Assembly: GCA_937897245.1 (NCBI GenBank)
Contig: CALCBO010000218.1
Span: forward strand, 1-5,746
DNA from: an uncultured Caryophanales bacterium
GTDB lineage: Bacteria > Bacillota_I > Bacilli_A > RF39 > UBA660
Length of the DNA stretch: 5,746 bases
Direction of reading: 5' to 3'
Of this stretch, positions 1-5,746 are shown in pieces. How positions within the stretch are numbered: position 1 is the stretch's first letter; every line of letters starts with the position of its first letter. The position numbers were made by a program, and so were the translations under genes. A model generated the notes under the pieces. That model saw only the letters and a program-made list of their open reading frames with translations. It did no database searches and was not told the origin of the DNA.

Positions 1-540
1 ACAGGATACCTAATTAAACAATATGGTGATGATAAGACTGCTGCTGTGTAAGTTTCAGGAGCATCGAAAACGACAGGTGCAAATATTGTCACTGGAATGG
101 ATGTGGCCAATGCAAATTGTAGATGGACCTTTACAAAGGTGTCGAATGTACCATCTGGAATTGTATTATATGATACCTCAACGGGACAAGCGTTATCAGG
201 AGGAGCAACAAGGGCAGTCGCAGTAGATGAAATCAGAACGTTAGAAGATTTGAAACTAAAAGCGGTTGTGTACACAGGAGATTTTAAGAATTATGGTATT
301 ACATGGTCTCTTCCAAATTTGTCATATTGTAATTATATGGATATCGATTCTTCAACGGGGACAGTTATTGGATTGGAGGAAAAAAGTGTAACAATAACTG
401 CCACTAGTGTGTTATACAATGGTCCAAAATCCACTTCATATACCTTAAAGATAATACCGGTAAGGACAGGGACTTATTATATAAAAAATAGGCAGTTTAG
501 CAAATATTTACAAATAGATAACAATGATGCTGCAAATGAT
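1..540 (+). pseudogene. Internal fragment of a secreted beta-trefoil / Ig-like repeat protein, interrupted by a stop
   Basis: Frame 1 reads from the window edge. Residues before the stop (GYLIKQYGDDKTAAV) continue naturally after it (VSGASKTTGANIVTG, ending CRWTF), like the last repeat of a ricin-type beta-trefoil. The TAA at 49-51 therefore looks like a single-base change of a Tyr codon inside one domain. About 90 residues of bacterial Ig-like (BIG2) character follow (VDEIRTLEDLKLKAVVYTG, ITWS, DSSTGTVIGLEEKSVTITA), then GTYYIKNRQFSKYLQID, the usual opening of another trefoil. Such proteins are normally exported cell-surface or carbohydrate-associated proteins of Clostridia; no signal peptide or anchor is in view. 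The ATG at 97 opens a frame to 618 but lies mid-domain and is unlikely to be a real start, and the part after ~540 is antisense to the peptidase gene. Base and codon use are richer in G+C than in the genes to the right. The domain names are from pattern memory. Confidence 0.6.
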
Positions 541-546
541 TATAAG
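536..546. other. Left junction between unrelated coding sequences
   Basis: Left of this point the plus strand encodes the start of a trefoil repeat; right of it the minus strand encodes an M16 peptidase. The peptidase reads ITPNDL and then meets TAA at 542-540. M16 relatives usually continue here with a Tyr codon (DLY), and the bases at 541-545 (TATAA) fit both TTA-TAx on the minus strand and GAT-TAT-AA on the plus strand. A few bases of microhomology may therefore lie at the breakpoint. Composition changes abruptly here too. No terminal inverted repeat, target duplication or att-like core is visible. Confidence 0.6.
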
Positions 547-1103
547 TCATTAGGTGTTATTTTATTTATTTCTGTTATTGTTCCAGCGATATCATTTTTT
601 CTAGGATGTTTCGCATAGATTTTTTCTCTTAATTTTAATTCTAATTTAAAATCAGGAATATCTTGATACATATTTATTTCTTCAGCTATTATTCCTTTTT
701 CTTTATCAACATTTTCTTTTGTAAAAAATGGACTATTTACAAATTTAAGTAAATATCTTAAGTTGTTTTCAAAATTTTTAGTACCAGTACAAAGATAACA
801 AGTATTATCATAAGAAGTAGAAGCATTAGCATCTGTACCACTTTTTGAATAATAAGTAAAAGGATCAATACCATCTTCTTGTTCAAACATTTTATGTTCT
901 AAAAAGTGAGCTATTCCTAATGGTAATTTATGTTTTTCTTGATTAGTATCAGTAAATGAAGTTATATCACTACCAAATCTAGTAGCATAAGTTATAAAAT
1001 AATCTTTTTTATTTTGATATGGCAATAGATATATTTTTAGTCCATTATCTAATTCTTCTTCATATAGTGTAATATCTAAGCCTTCTAAATTAATTGTTTT
1101 CAT
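540..1103 (-). CDS. ymfH: M16 family zinc peptidase, YmfH-like, N-terminal part only
   Basis: This is the catalytic half of an M16 (pitrilysin/insulinase-like) metallopeptidase. The inverted zinc motif HxxEH is seen as HFLEH at residues 66-70. The third ligand is probably E142 in EKGIIAEEI, at about the distance usual for the family. M16 enzymes cut short peptides in a two-lobed chamber; the substrate of this bacterial type is not known to me. Only 187 codons remain of the expected 420 or so: the frame ends at a TAA created by the junction near 540, so the second lobe is missing and this copy as shown would not fold into a working enzyme. The start at 1103 is firm: a strong GGAGGGGG ribosome site lies about 6-9 bases upstream, inside the end of ymfF. 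The gene overlaps ymfF by 14 bases (1090-1103), which implies translational coupling. The symbol is given by resemblance to the Bacillus subtilis pair. Confidence 0.85.
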   Translation of the reverse strand: MKTINLEGLDITLYEEELDNGLKIYLLPYQNKKDYFITYATRFGSDITSFTDTNQEKHKLPLGIAHFLEHKMFEQEDGIDPFTYYSKSGTDANASTSYDNTCYLCTGTKNFENNLRYLLKFVNSPFFTKENVDKEKGIIAEEINMYQDIPDFKLELKLREKIYAKHPRKNDIAGTITEINKITPNDL

Positions 1104-2361
1104 CCATTACCCCCTCCAATAAAAATATAGTATCCATATTAACCTTTTTAATAGCTTTTAGTATATCTTGTTTTCTAACTTTTTGAATTTTAGCTAAACG
1201 TTCAGTAATTGGTTCTTTCTTAAAAATAGCTTGAAGTAGAATTTCATTCATCATTCTAGTTGGACTTTCTTCAACTTCTTCAGCATATGTTTGAAAAAAC
1301 TCTTTAGCTTCATTAATTTCAGTAGAATTAAGATTACCTTTTTTCATCTTTTGAAGATTTAAAGTAATTAAATCAAGAGCTTGCTGGTAATTTTTTTTAT
1401 CTATTCCAGCAGTAATTACTAATAGACTATCTAAGCTATTATAACTAGAATTAATAGTATAACAAAGAGAGTTTTTTTCACGAACTTCTTGAAATAATTT
1501 AGAATCTGGTCCTCCACCTAATATTACATTAGCTAAAGGTAGTGAATAATTTCTTTCATAATCTGTTAATTTATTTACGGGACAAGCAATAGCTAGACGA
1601 GATTGATTATTATCTATTGTTTCTTTAGCAATTAATCTTCGACGTCGAGCTTTTCTACTTTCTAAGTAATATGTTTCTTTTGGTTTTTTTATCTTTTTAA
1701 ACTGAAAGTGCTTTTTTATAAGAGATAGCATTTCATTATTATCAAATTCTCCCACAACAAAAATATCAACAAAATCATTATCTAACATTTCAAGATATGC
1801 TTGATAAAGTTTTTCTTTTGATATTTTTTCTAAATCTTCTAAATAACCTACCATTCTATAGGAAGTAGGACTTTCATTATTAAATGCTTCATTCATTCTA
1901 ATTAAACTATAATTAGCTGCATCTTCTTTTAGAGAGTTTATACTTACTTCAGCATTATGTTTGACAATTGATAATTTATCTTCTTGGAAAGAATCATTAG
2001 TTATATCTGGATTAAATATTATTTCACTTAGAAACTCTAAAGAATTAGCTAAATTATTCTCTTCTGTATATTTATCTTGTAATACTTGGAGACTAAAACT
2101 AGTAAAGATATAATTTCCTAATCTTTGATTATTAGTAGAAATATCAGCTGCATATAGTTCTTCTGCTTGAATTGTCATATCTCTTTTAGTTTCATATTTC
2201 TTAGATGATTGAAGAAGTATATCTGATATTAGATTTCTTTTTGTTATTTCTTTTTTCTTAATTGGAGTATGAAATACTACTCTAGTAGTAATTGTTTTAA
2301 ATTTATCGGTATTAATTAAGTGTAGACCAAAAGATCCAAGGTCTTTATATGTATATTTCAT
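1090..2361 (-). CDS. ymfF: M16 family peptidase-like protein, YmfF-like, non-catalytic
   Basis: A complete 423-residue protein of M16 size. The N-terminal lobe has the family's strand-helix layout but no HxxEH anywhere; the stretch around residues 45-75 (LISDILLQSSKKYE, IQAEELYAADI) sits where the zinc motif should be. The second lobe is well conserved: GGGPDSKLFQEVREKNSLCY at residues 282-301 keeps the Arg/Tyr pair (R294, Y301) that contacts substrate in M16 enzymes. In known M16 pairs an inactive subunit of this sort works with an active HxxEH partner, here the overlapping gene downstream, so a heterodimeric protease is the natural inference. An AGAGGTGA ribosome site (2366-2373) supports the ATG at 2361. 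No tryptophan codon occurs in the gene. No signal peptide or membrane segment is visible, so it is probably cytoplasmic. The 40-base gap to deoD suggests possible cotranscription. Confidence 0.88.
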   Translation of the reverse strand: MKYTYKDLGSFGLHLINTDKFKTITTRVVFHTPIKKKEITKRNLISDILLQSSKKYETKRDMTIQAEELYAADISTNNQRLGNYIFTSFSLQVLQDKYTEENNLANSLEFLSEIIFNPDITNDSFQEDKLSIVKHNAEVSINSLKEDAANYSLIRMNEAFNNESPTSYRMVGYLEDLEKISKEKLYQAYLEMLDNDFVDIFVVGEFDNNEMLSLIKKHFQFKKIKKPKETYYLESRKARRRRLIAKETIDNNQSRLAIACPVNKLTDYERNYSLPLANVILGGGPDSKLFQEVREKNSLCYTINSSYNSLDSLLVITAGIDKKNYQQALDLITLNLQKMKKGNLNSTEINEAKEFFQTYAEEVEESPTRMMNEILLQAIFKKEPITERLAKIQKVRKQDILKAIKKVNMDTIFLLEGVMDENN

Positions 2362-2381
2362 TTTGTCACCTCTTATTTTTT

Positions 2382-2387
2382 AGTATA
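2382..2387 (-). promoter_or_regulatory. Possible -10 element upstream of ymfF
   Basis: The minus strand reads TATACT here, 20 bases before the ymfF start, close to the spacing of the two clearer promoters in the window. No convincing -35 or TGn extension accompanies it, so ymfF may instead be read through from deoD. No hairpin-plus-T-run terminator separates the two genes. Confidence 0.25.
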
Positions 2388-2401
2388 CCCTTTTTTTCTT
2401 T

Positions 2402-3115
2402 TTATATAATTGATTCTAGTGCTACCTCTATCATTTTATTAAGTGAGGTTTCACGTTCTTCACTACTTAGACTTCTTTTATCATATAATGAATCTACAAC
2501 AGTCATTAAACAAGATGCTTCTTTTCCTAATTTCTTGGCGATATAGAATAGACCAAATGCTTCCATCTCAACTGCTAAGAAATTCATATCTGGGAAGTTT
2601 CTTCTAAATTTTTCTTGATCATCACAATATAAGTCAAAGACATCACTAGTTATAGTCTTTCCTATTTTTAAATCTATATTATTCTTTTTAGCGGCATTCA
2701 TTATTTGACGATTTAAATCAGTTGATGATTTAATAAAATCTATATCTACTCCATCTAATAAAACATCAAAATAACTCTTACAAAAAGCTCCTTTGGAGAG
2801 AATTACATCTAATAGTTTTATATCTTCATGAAAAGAACCACATGTTCCAATACGAATTATTTTTTCAACATTATAAAAATTATATAATTCATAAGAATAT
2901 ATTCCAATACTAGGAATTCCCATACCAGAGGCAAATACTGTTACTTTTTTTCCTTTATATGAACCTGTATAAGCAAGCATATTTCTTACTTTATTTACTA
3001 ATTTAGCATCTTCTAGGAAGTTTTCAGCAATATATTTTGCACGTAGGGGGTCACCAGGCATTAAAACAATAGGAGCAATATCTTCTAATTTACTTTCTAT
3101 ATGAGCCGTAGCCAT
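2402..3115 (-). CDS. deoD: Purine nucleoside phosphorylase, DeoD type
   Basis: This enzyme cleaves purine (deoxy)ribonucleosides with phosphate to free base and (deoxy)ribose-1-phosphate in cytoplasmic purine salvage; the family is hexameric. The 237 residues align end to end with the roughly 239-residue Escherichia coli enzyme. His5 lies in MATAHIE. Phosphate-site arginines are in GDPLRAKYIAE, NKVRNML and IIRIGTCGS, and GMGIPSIGIYSYELY follows the family pattern. The ribose-binding glutamates are in LAVEMEAFGLF. The catalytic Asp is in TVVDSLYDKR, with the paired Arg 13 residues later in SSEERETS, matching the Asp204/Arg217 spacing of the E. coli protein. The TVVDS segment replaces the usual TVSDH, so base preference may differ somewhat. 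An AGAAGGT ribosome site (3123-3129) and an extended -10 promoter precede the ATG. It lies downstream of xerC in the same direction and upstream of the M16 pair. Confidence 0.95.
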   Translation of the reverse strand: MATAHIESKLEDIAPIVLMPGDPLRAKYIAENFLEDAKLVNKVRNMLAYTGSYKGKKVTVFASGMGIPSIGIYSYELYNFYNVEKIIRIGTCGSFHEDIKLLDVILSKGAFCKSYFDVLLDGVDIDFIKSSTDLNRQIMNAAKKNNIDLKIGKTITSDVFDLYCDDQEKFRRNFPDMNFLAVEMEAFGLFYIAKKLGKEASCLMTVVDSLYDKRSLSSEERETSLNKMIEVALESII

Positions 3116-3138
3116 TTAACATACCTTCTTTCTTTTAT

Positions 3139-3166
3139 ATTATAGCATGATTTTCTTTTAATACAA
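3139..3166 (-). promoter_or_regulatory. Extended -10 promoter of deoD
   Basis: The minus strand has TATAAT (3144-3139) preceded directly by TGC, a perfect extended -10. A weak -35 (TTGTAT, 3166-3161) sits 16 bases upstream. The expected transcript start near 3132 leaves a leader of under 20 bases, just enough for the ribosome site. The 65 bases between xerC and deoD show no clear terminator hairpin, so some read-through from xerC is possible. Confidence 0.65.
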
Positions 3167-3180
3167 TGAAAAACTCTATT

Positions 3181-4071
3181 CTACTTTTCTTTAGCTCTAG
3201 GAAAAGTATTATAATATACTTCTTTTAGACGATCAGTTGTGACATGGGTATATATTTGAGTTGCTTTAATACTTTCATGACCTAGAAGTTTTTGTACTGT
3301 TAATCAGTCACATCCTTCATTTAATAGATGAGTAGCAAAAGAATGACGAATCATATGAGGAGATATATTTTTATGAATACTAGTTTTTTTAATTAATTGA
3401 TTTAGAATATAACGTACTCCTCTTTCAGTTAAAGTACCACCTTTATTATTTAGAAATAAATATGGACTATTATTTATATTTAGTTTTTCTCGACCATCTG
3501 ATAAGTATAATTTAAGAGCATCTTCACAATATTCTCCATAAGTTACAAAACGCTCTTTATTACCTTTTCCAAGTATTATAATATTTCTTCTTCCTAGATC
3601 AATATCAGATACTTTAATAGATACTAATTCTCCTACTCTAACTCCAGTTGCATATAACATTTCCAAAAGTAATAAATCTCTTTGTCCTAAGGGAGTTCTT
3701 TTATCAGGAACAGTAAATAATTCTTCTAATTCATTATATTCAAAATATCTAGGAAGTTTTTTACTTTTTTTAGGTCCATTAACCAAAGAAAATACATTAC
3801 TTTCTACTATTTTTTCATTAGCTAAAAACTTATAGAAGCCTCTTAGAGAACTTAATTTACGATTAATAGAAGTATTATTATCTTTCTTTTCATCTTTTAA
3901 GTACATGAGATAAAAACGAATATCACTATATTCAATTGTTTTAAATGATAAGTTTTCTCTTTCTAAAAAAGAAAAGTATTCTAAAATATCATGTTCATAG
4001 TTTTCTATAGTATATTGAGAATATTTTTTTTGATAAGTAAGATAGTCTAAGTAATTATTTAATTCTTGCAT
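3181..4071 (-). CDS. xerC: Tyrosine recombinase XerC/XerD, with an in-frame TGA
   Basis: A site-specific recombinase that with a partner resolves chromosome dimers at dif. An N-terminal SAM-like core-binding domain (about residues 1-95) is followed by the catalytic domain. The active-site set is complete: R145 (GVRVGE), K169 (LGKGNKE), H239 and R242 ([10 protein letters not shown]), H265 (LLGHES) and the nucleophile Y274 (TQIYTH). The frame meets TGA at 3306-3304, codon 256, then runs on in perfect family register ([13 protein letters not shown], ending FPRAKEK) to TAG at 3183-3181. That gives 296 residues, the normal length. Stopping at the TGA would remove H265 and Y274 and leave a dead protein. 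The family often has Leu or Ile at position 256, so TTA changed to TGA is as plausible as TGA read as Trp. The start at 4071 has a TAGGAGT ribosome site containing the stop codon of the upstream gene. XerC rather than XerD is preferred from N-terminal likeness ([12 protein letters not shown]) and nearness to topA; xerD-deoD-type neighbourhoods also exist. Confidence 0.85.
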
Positions 4072-4075
4072 ATTT

Positions 4076-4082
4076 ACTCCTA
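4076..4082 (-). promoter_or_regulatory. Ribosome binding site of xerC overlapping the upstream stop codon
   Basis: The minus strand reads TAGGAGT, four bases before the xerC ATG. Its first three bases are the TAG stop of the 139-residue gene. Ribosomes finishing that gene end on the xerC entry site, which suggests translational coupling and one transcript. Confidence 0.7.
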
Positions 4083-4499
4083 TTCATTATTTCCCATGAT
4101 AAAACAAGCTATGATATCTTTAAATTCAACGAAGTAGATATCTTCTACTATATAGAAGGTTGAATTAGCTCCAGCTGAGAAGCTTAAATCATCTATTATT
4201 TCTGGGGATTCATATATATTTATTGGTTCTTCTAATTCAGTAGTAATCCAGTACTCTAAAGAATCTAAGATATCTTTCTCAATAAAGAATTCATGTAACA
4301 TTTCTTTTAAGTTTTTAGTGGTTTTTGTTAGTTTTAAATCTTTTTGTTTTAAATTATAGTGTTTAGTGAAGTCTTGTTGCCAGTTTTCTTTTTTAAAGCA
4401 ATCCACTTCAAGATATGAAGGTCCCATCCAAGTAGATAGGGATGAAGCCATATGACATAGACCAGTTAGGTATGCTGAGATAGTTAATTCTTCTTTCAT
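4080..4499 (-). CDS. Hypothetical protein, 139 residues, between topA and xerC
   Basis: I do not recognise a family. The protein starts MKEELTISAYLTGL and ends FIMGNNE. It is soluble-looking, with no signal peptide and no clear membrane helix. It has a tryptophan-containing N-terminal half (STWMGP, NWQQ), a lysine-rich middle (KQKDLKLTKTTKNLK) and an acidic, aromatic beta-like C-terminus (YIVEDIYFVEFKDIIACFI). A longer open frame begins at 4583, but those extra 28 codons overlap the end of topA and the promoter, and have no ribosome site. The ATG at 4499 has AAAGGAGT seven bases upstream and is clearly the start. It is followed 8 bases later by xerC. In Bacillus the gene between topA and xerC is trmFO; this protein is far too short and lacks the FAD-binding start, so it is not trmFO. 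Its conserved-looking operon position suggests a real gene of unknown role. Confidence 0.75.
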   Translation of the reverse strand: MKEELTISAYLTGLCHMASSLSTWMGPSYLEVDCFKKENWQQDFTKHYNLKQKDLKLTKTTKNLKEMLHEFFIEKDILDSLEYWITTELEEPINIYESPEIIDDLSFSAGANSTFYIVEDIYFVEFKDIIACFIMGNNE

Positions 4500-4506
4500 T
4501 CTTTTT

Positions 4507-4514
4507 ACTCCTTT
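4507..4514 (-). promoter_or_regulatory. Ribosome binding site deciding the start of the 139-residue gene
   Basis: The minus strand reads AAAGGAGT, seven bases before the ATG at 4499-4497. This selects that start over the upstream in-frame codon at 4583. Confidence 0.8.
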
Positions 4515-4529
4515 ACATAATATATTTTC

Positions 4530-4538
4530 ATTATAGCA
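4530..4538 (-). promoter_or_regulatory. Extended -10 promoter for the 139-residue gene and xerC
   Basis: The minus strand reads TGCTATAAT (4538-4530), identical to the nine-base core upstream of deoD. The region upstream is a T-rich run at the end of topA with no good -35, as is common for extended -10 promoters. The predicted start near 4523 gives a leader of about 23 bases. Confidence 0.6.
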
Positions 4539-4560
4539 AAAATAAGAAAAAAGAAAAAGA

Positions 4561-5746
4561 TTACTCTTCTTCTTTATAGTCACAACTTGAACATTTTATT
4601 TTATTATTTTTTTCTGTTAACATAGCACCACATTCTGGACATTTTTTAGCTATTGGTTTATCCCAATAAGCTGTTTTACATTTTGGATAATGGTTACAAC
4701 CATAGAATATTTTACCTTTTCTACTTTTCTTTTCTACTATCTTTCCATCACAATTTGGACAATCACAAATTTCAACTTCTGGTATTTCTTCTTTTTTAAT
4801 ATATTTACATTCTGGATAATTACTACAAGCTACAAATTCTCCATATCTTCCTTTACGAACAACTAGGGGATTACCACACTCTGGACAAGACTCCCCTGTT
4901 TCTTGAGGTGCTTTCTTTTCCATATCTTCAAAAGCTTCTTCTACGCGTGGTTCAAATACATCATAAAATTTCTTTAATAATTCATTCCATACTACAGTTC
5001 CTTCAGCTATATTGTCTAAGTCTTCTTCCATATCACGAGTATACTCTGTATTAATTAAATCACTAAAGAATTCTTGAAGTTTATCAGTTGTTTCAATACC
5101 CATTTCTGTTGGTTTAAATCTTTTTTCTTCTAAAGTAACATAATCTCTACTCTTAATAGTATCAATAATAGTAGCATATGTTGATGGTCTACCTATACCT
5201 AGCTCTTCCATCTCTTTTATTAATTTTGCTTCAGAATATCTTGCAGGTGGTTGAGTAAAATGTTGAGTAGACTCTACATTAGTAGTTTTACAAATCTCAT
5301 TATCCCCTATTTCTGGAAGAATTTTATCTTCACGAGACTCATAATCTTTATATACTTTTAAATATCCATCAAATAGTAAGATACTACCAGTAGTTTTAAA
5401 TTTATAATCATTATTATCAAAAATAATAGTTGTTTGATTTACTGTAGCATCAGCCATTAATGAAGCTAGTGTTCTTTTGTAAATTAGACTATATAGTTTA
5501 AATTCATCATTACTCAAATATTCTTTTATTTCTGATATCAATTGCGCATACCCATCTATGATTCCCTGTGTTATCGATACTTTTTCTACAAGGTAATCTG
5601 TAAAGTCATCCCGGTTCTTAATATTTCTCAATGCATCCTTCATTTCTGAAATCGTAAAATTAAATTTGCGCATATCTGCAATCAATTCCGCCTTTTCAAC
5701 ATCCAGTTCTGAATAAAACCGATAACCAGTTTCTTTATTCCTGTAT
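4561..5746 (-). CDS. topA: DNA topoisomerase I, C-terminal part, in a hybrid open frame
   Basis: The frame is open to the window edge, but only 4561 to about 5530 encodes topoisomerase I, the type IA enzyme that relaxes negative supercoils. Recognisable segments, numbered from codon 5685, are YLSNDEFKLYSLIYKRTLASLM (56-77), TQPPARYSEAKLIKEMEELG and IGRPSTYATIIDTI (144-177), and three C-terminal zinc ribbons. Their cysteines are 267/270/287/293, 309/312/330/336 and 349/352/365/368; such ribbons bind single-stranded DNA. The TOPRIM domain and the active-site Tyr region (RTDS type), expected in the first half of a protein of about 700 residues, are missing because the sequence changes to a MerR fragment near 5530. 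The hybrid as shown cannot be a topoisomerase. The stop is TAA at 4563-4561, and the next gene follows after 61 bases. Tryptophans here are TGG. Confidence 0.85.
   Translation of the reverse strand, partial: YRNKETGYRFYSELDVEKAELIADMRKFNFTISEMKDALRNIKNRDDFTDYLVEKVSITQGIIDGYAQLISEIKEYLSNDEFKLYSLIYKRTLASLMADATVNQTTIIFDNNDYKFKTTGSILLFDGYLKVYKDYESREDKILPEIGDNEICKTTNVESTQHFTQPPARYSEAKLIKEMEELGIGRPSTYATIIDTIKSRDYVTLEEKRFKPTEMGIETTDKLQEFFSDLINTEYTRDMEEDLDNIAEGTVVWNELLKKFYDVFEPRVEEAFEDMEKKAPQETGESCPECGNPLVVRKGRYGEFVACSNYPECKYIKKEEIPEVEICDCPNCDGKIVEKKSRKGKIFYGCNHYPKCKTAYWDKPIAKKCPECGAMLTEKNNKIKCSSCDYKEEE
5520..5540. other. Right junction between topA and a MerR-type regulator
   Basis: On the minus strand the text passes from MerR-like GIIDGYAQLI to topoisomerase YLSNDEFKLY through SEIKE, with the frame kept. 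The topoisomerase usually has a similar short EEIKEYL-type lead-in here, so the bases encoding EIKE (GAAATAAAAGAA) may be shared microhomology. G+C content and codon choice change at this point, as at the left junction. No mobile-element end is visible. Confidence 0.6.
5530..5746 (-). pseudogene. MerR-family transcriptional regulator, internal fragment
   Basis: The minus strand reads from the window edge without a stop. YRNKETGYRFYSELDVEKAE matches the wing and second-helix part of a MerR DNA-binding domain (the GYRxYxxxD signature). IADMRKFNFTISEMKDAL matches the following helix pair, and a start of the dimerisation coiled coil follows (about DDFTDYLVEKVSITQGIIDG). The first helix-turn-helix residues lie beyond the window, and the effector domain is absent because the frame passes into topA near 5530. 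Codons such as CGG, CTG and GGG resemble the left-end fragment more than the A+T-rich centre, so a Clostridia-like source is inferred. The TTG at 5685 is mid-domain and is not a start. Confidence 0.7.

Noticed and set aside
23..226. Plus-strand open frame of 67 codons at the left end
   Set aside because: It is out of frame with the coherent trefoil/Ig-like coding sequence covering the same bases and resembles no family.
97..618. Plus-strand open frame of 173 codons taken as a complete gene with a hydrophobic C-terminal tail
   Set aside because: The ATG lies inside a domain, and the last ~25 codons (from ~541) are antisense to the M16 peptidase. The membrane-like tail is a product of the junction.
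2349..2546. Plus-strand open frame of 65 codons
   Set aside because: It is antisense to the end of deoD and the start of ymfF, has no ribosome site, and has a low-complexity Ser/Phe/Leu-rich sequence typical of a shadow frame in A+T-rich DNA.
3204..3224. Inverted repeat AAGTAT / ATACTT around TATAAT near the end of xerC, as a terminator or operator
   Set aside because: It lies within xerC codons (KEVYYNTF), is almost pure A+T with a weak stem, and has no adjacent T-run in the transcribed direction.
3304..4071. Recombinase of 255 residues ending at the TGA, as a natural truncated variant
   Set aside because: It would lack the catalytic His and the Tyr nucleophile, while the missing 40 codons follow directly in frame and are fully conserved in pattern.
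4500..4583. N-terminal extension of the 139-residue protein
   Set aside because: The extra codons cover the promoter and ribosome site and overlap the topA stop; the AAAGGAGT at 4507-4514 fits the ATG at 4499.

Overview
The core of this window (about 540 to 5530) is a very A+T-rich, all-minus-strand block of bacterial housekeeping genes. Low-GC codon use, strong AGGAG-type ribosome binding sites and gene content (a topA-xerC neighbourhood and a ymfF/ymfH peptidase pair) point to a low-GC Firmicute, probably a gut-type Bacilli/Mollicutes-like lineage; this assignment is inference. Both ends look like DNA from elsewhere: they are visibly richer in G+C, use different codons and encode pieces of unrelated, Clostridia/Lachnospiraceae-like proteins.

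Layout from left to right. 1 to ~540 (+ strand): an internal piece of a large secreted protein with a beta-trefoil (ricin-like) end, a bacterial Ig-like domain and the start of a second trefoil, carrying an in-frame TAA at 49-51. ~540: an abrupt junction that cuts a zinc peptidase gene. 540-1103 (-): N-terminal part of an M16 peptidase (YmfH type, HFLEH motif). 1090-2361 (-): its paralogue YmfF, which lacks the zinc motif. 2402-3115 (-): DeoD-type purine nucleoside phosphorylase. 3181-4071 (-): XerC-type tyrosine recombinase, full length only if an in-frame TGA at 3304-3306 is read as an amino acid. 4080-4499 (-): an unrecognised 139-residue protein. 4561 to ~5530 (-): C-terminal part of DNA topoisomerase I with three zinc ribbons. 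~5520-5540: a second junction, where the topA frame runs without a stop into a MerR-family regulator fragment reaching the window edge.

Transcription runs right to left. Extended -10 promoters (TGCTATAAT) lie just upstream of the 139-residue gene and of deoD, suggesting units [139-aa gene-xerC] and [deoD-(ymfF-ymfH)]. The latter pair overlaps by 14 bases and is surely translationally linked. No mobile element, CRISPR array, tRNA or rRNA is visible.

I do not see a new biological system. The points most worth a second look are the in-frame TGA in xerC (TGA read as Trp, or a point change) and the two coding-to-coding junctions, which look more like a chimeric contig or rearrangement than natural gene structure.
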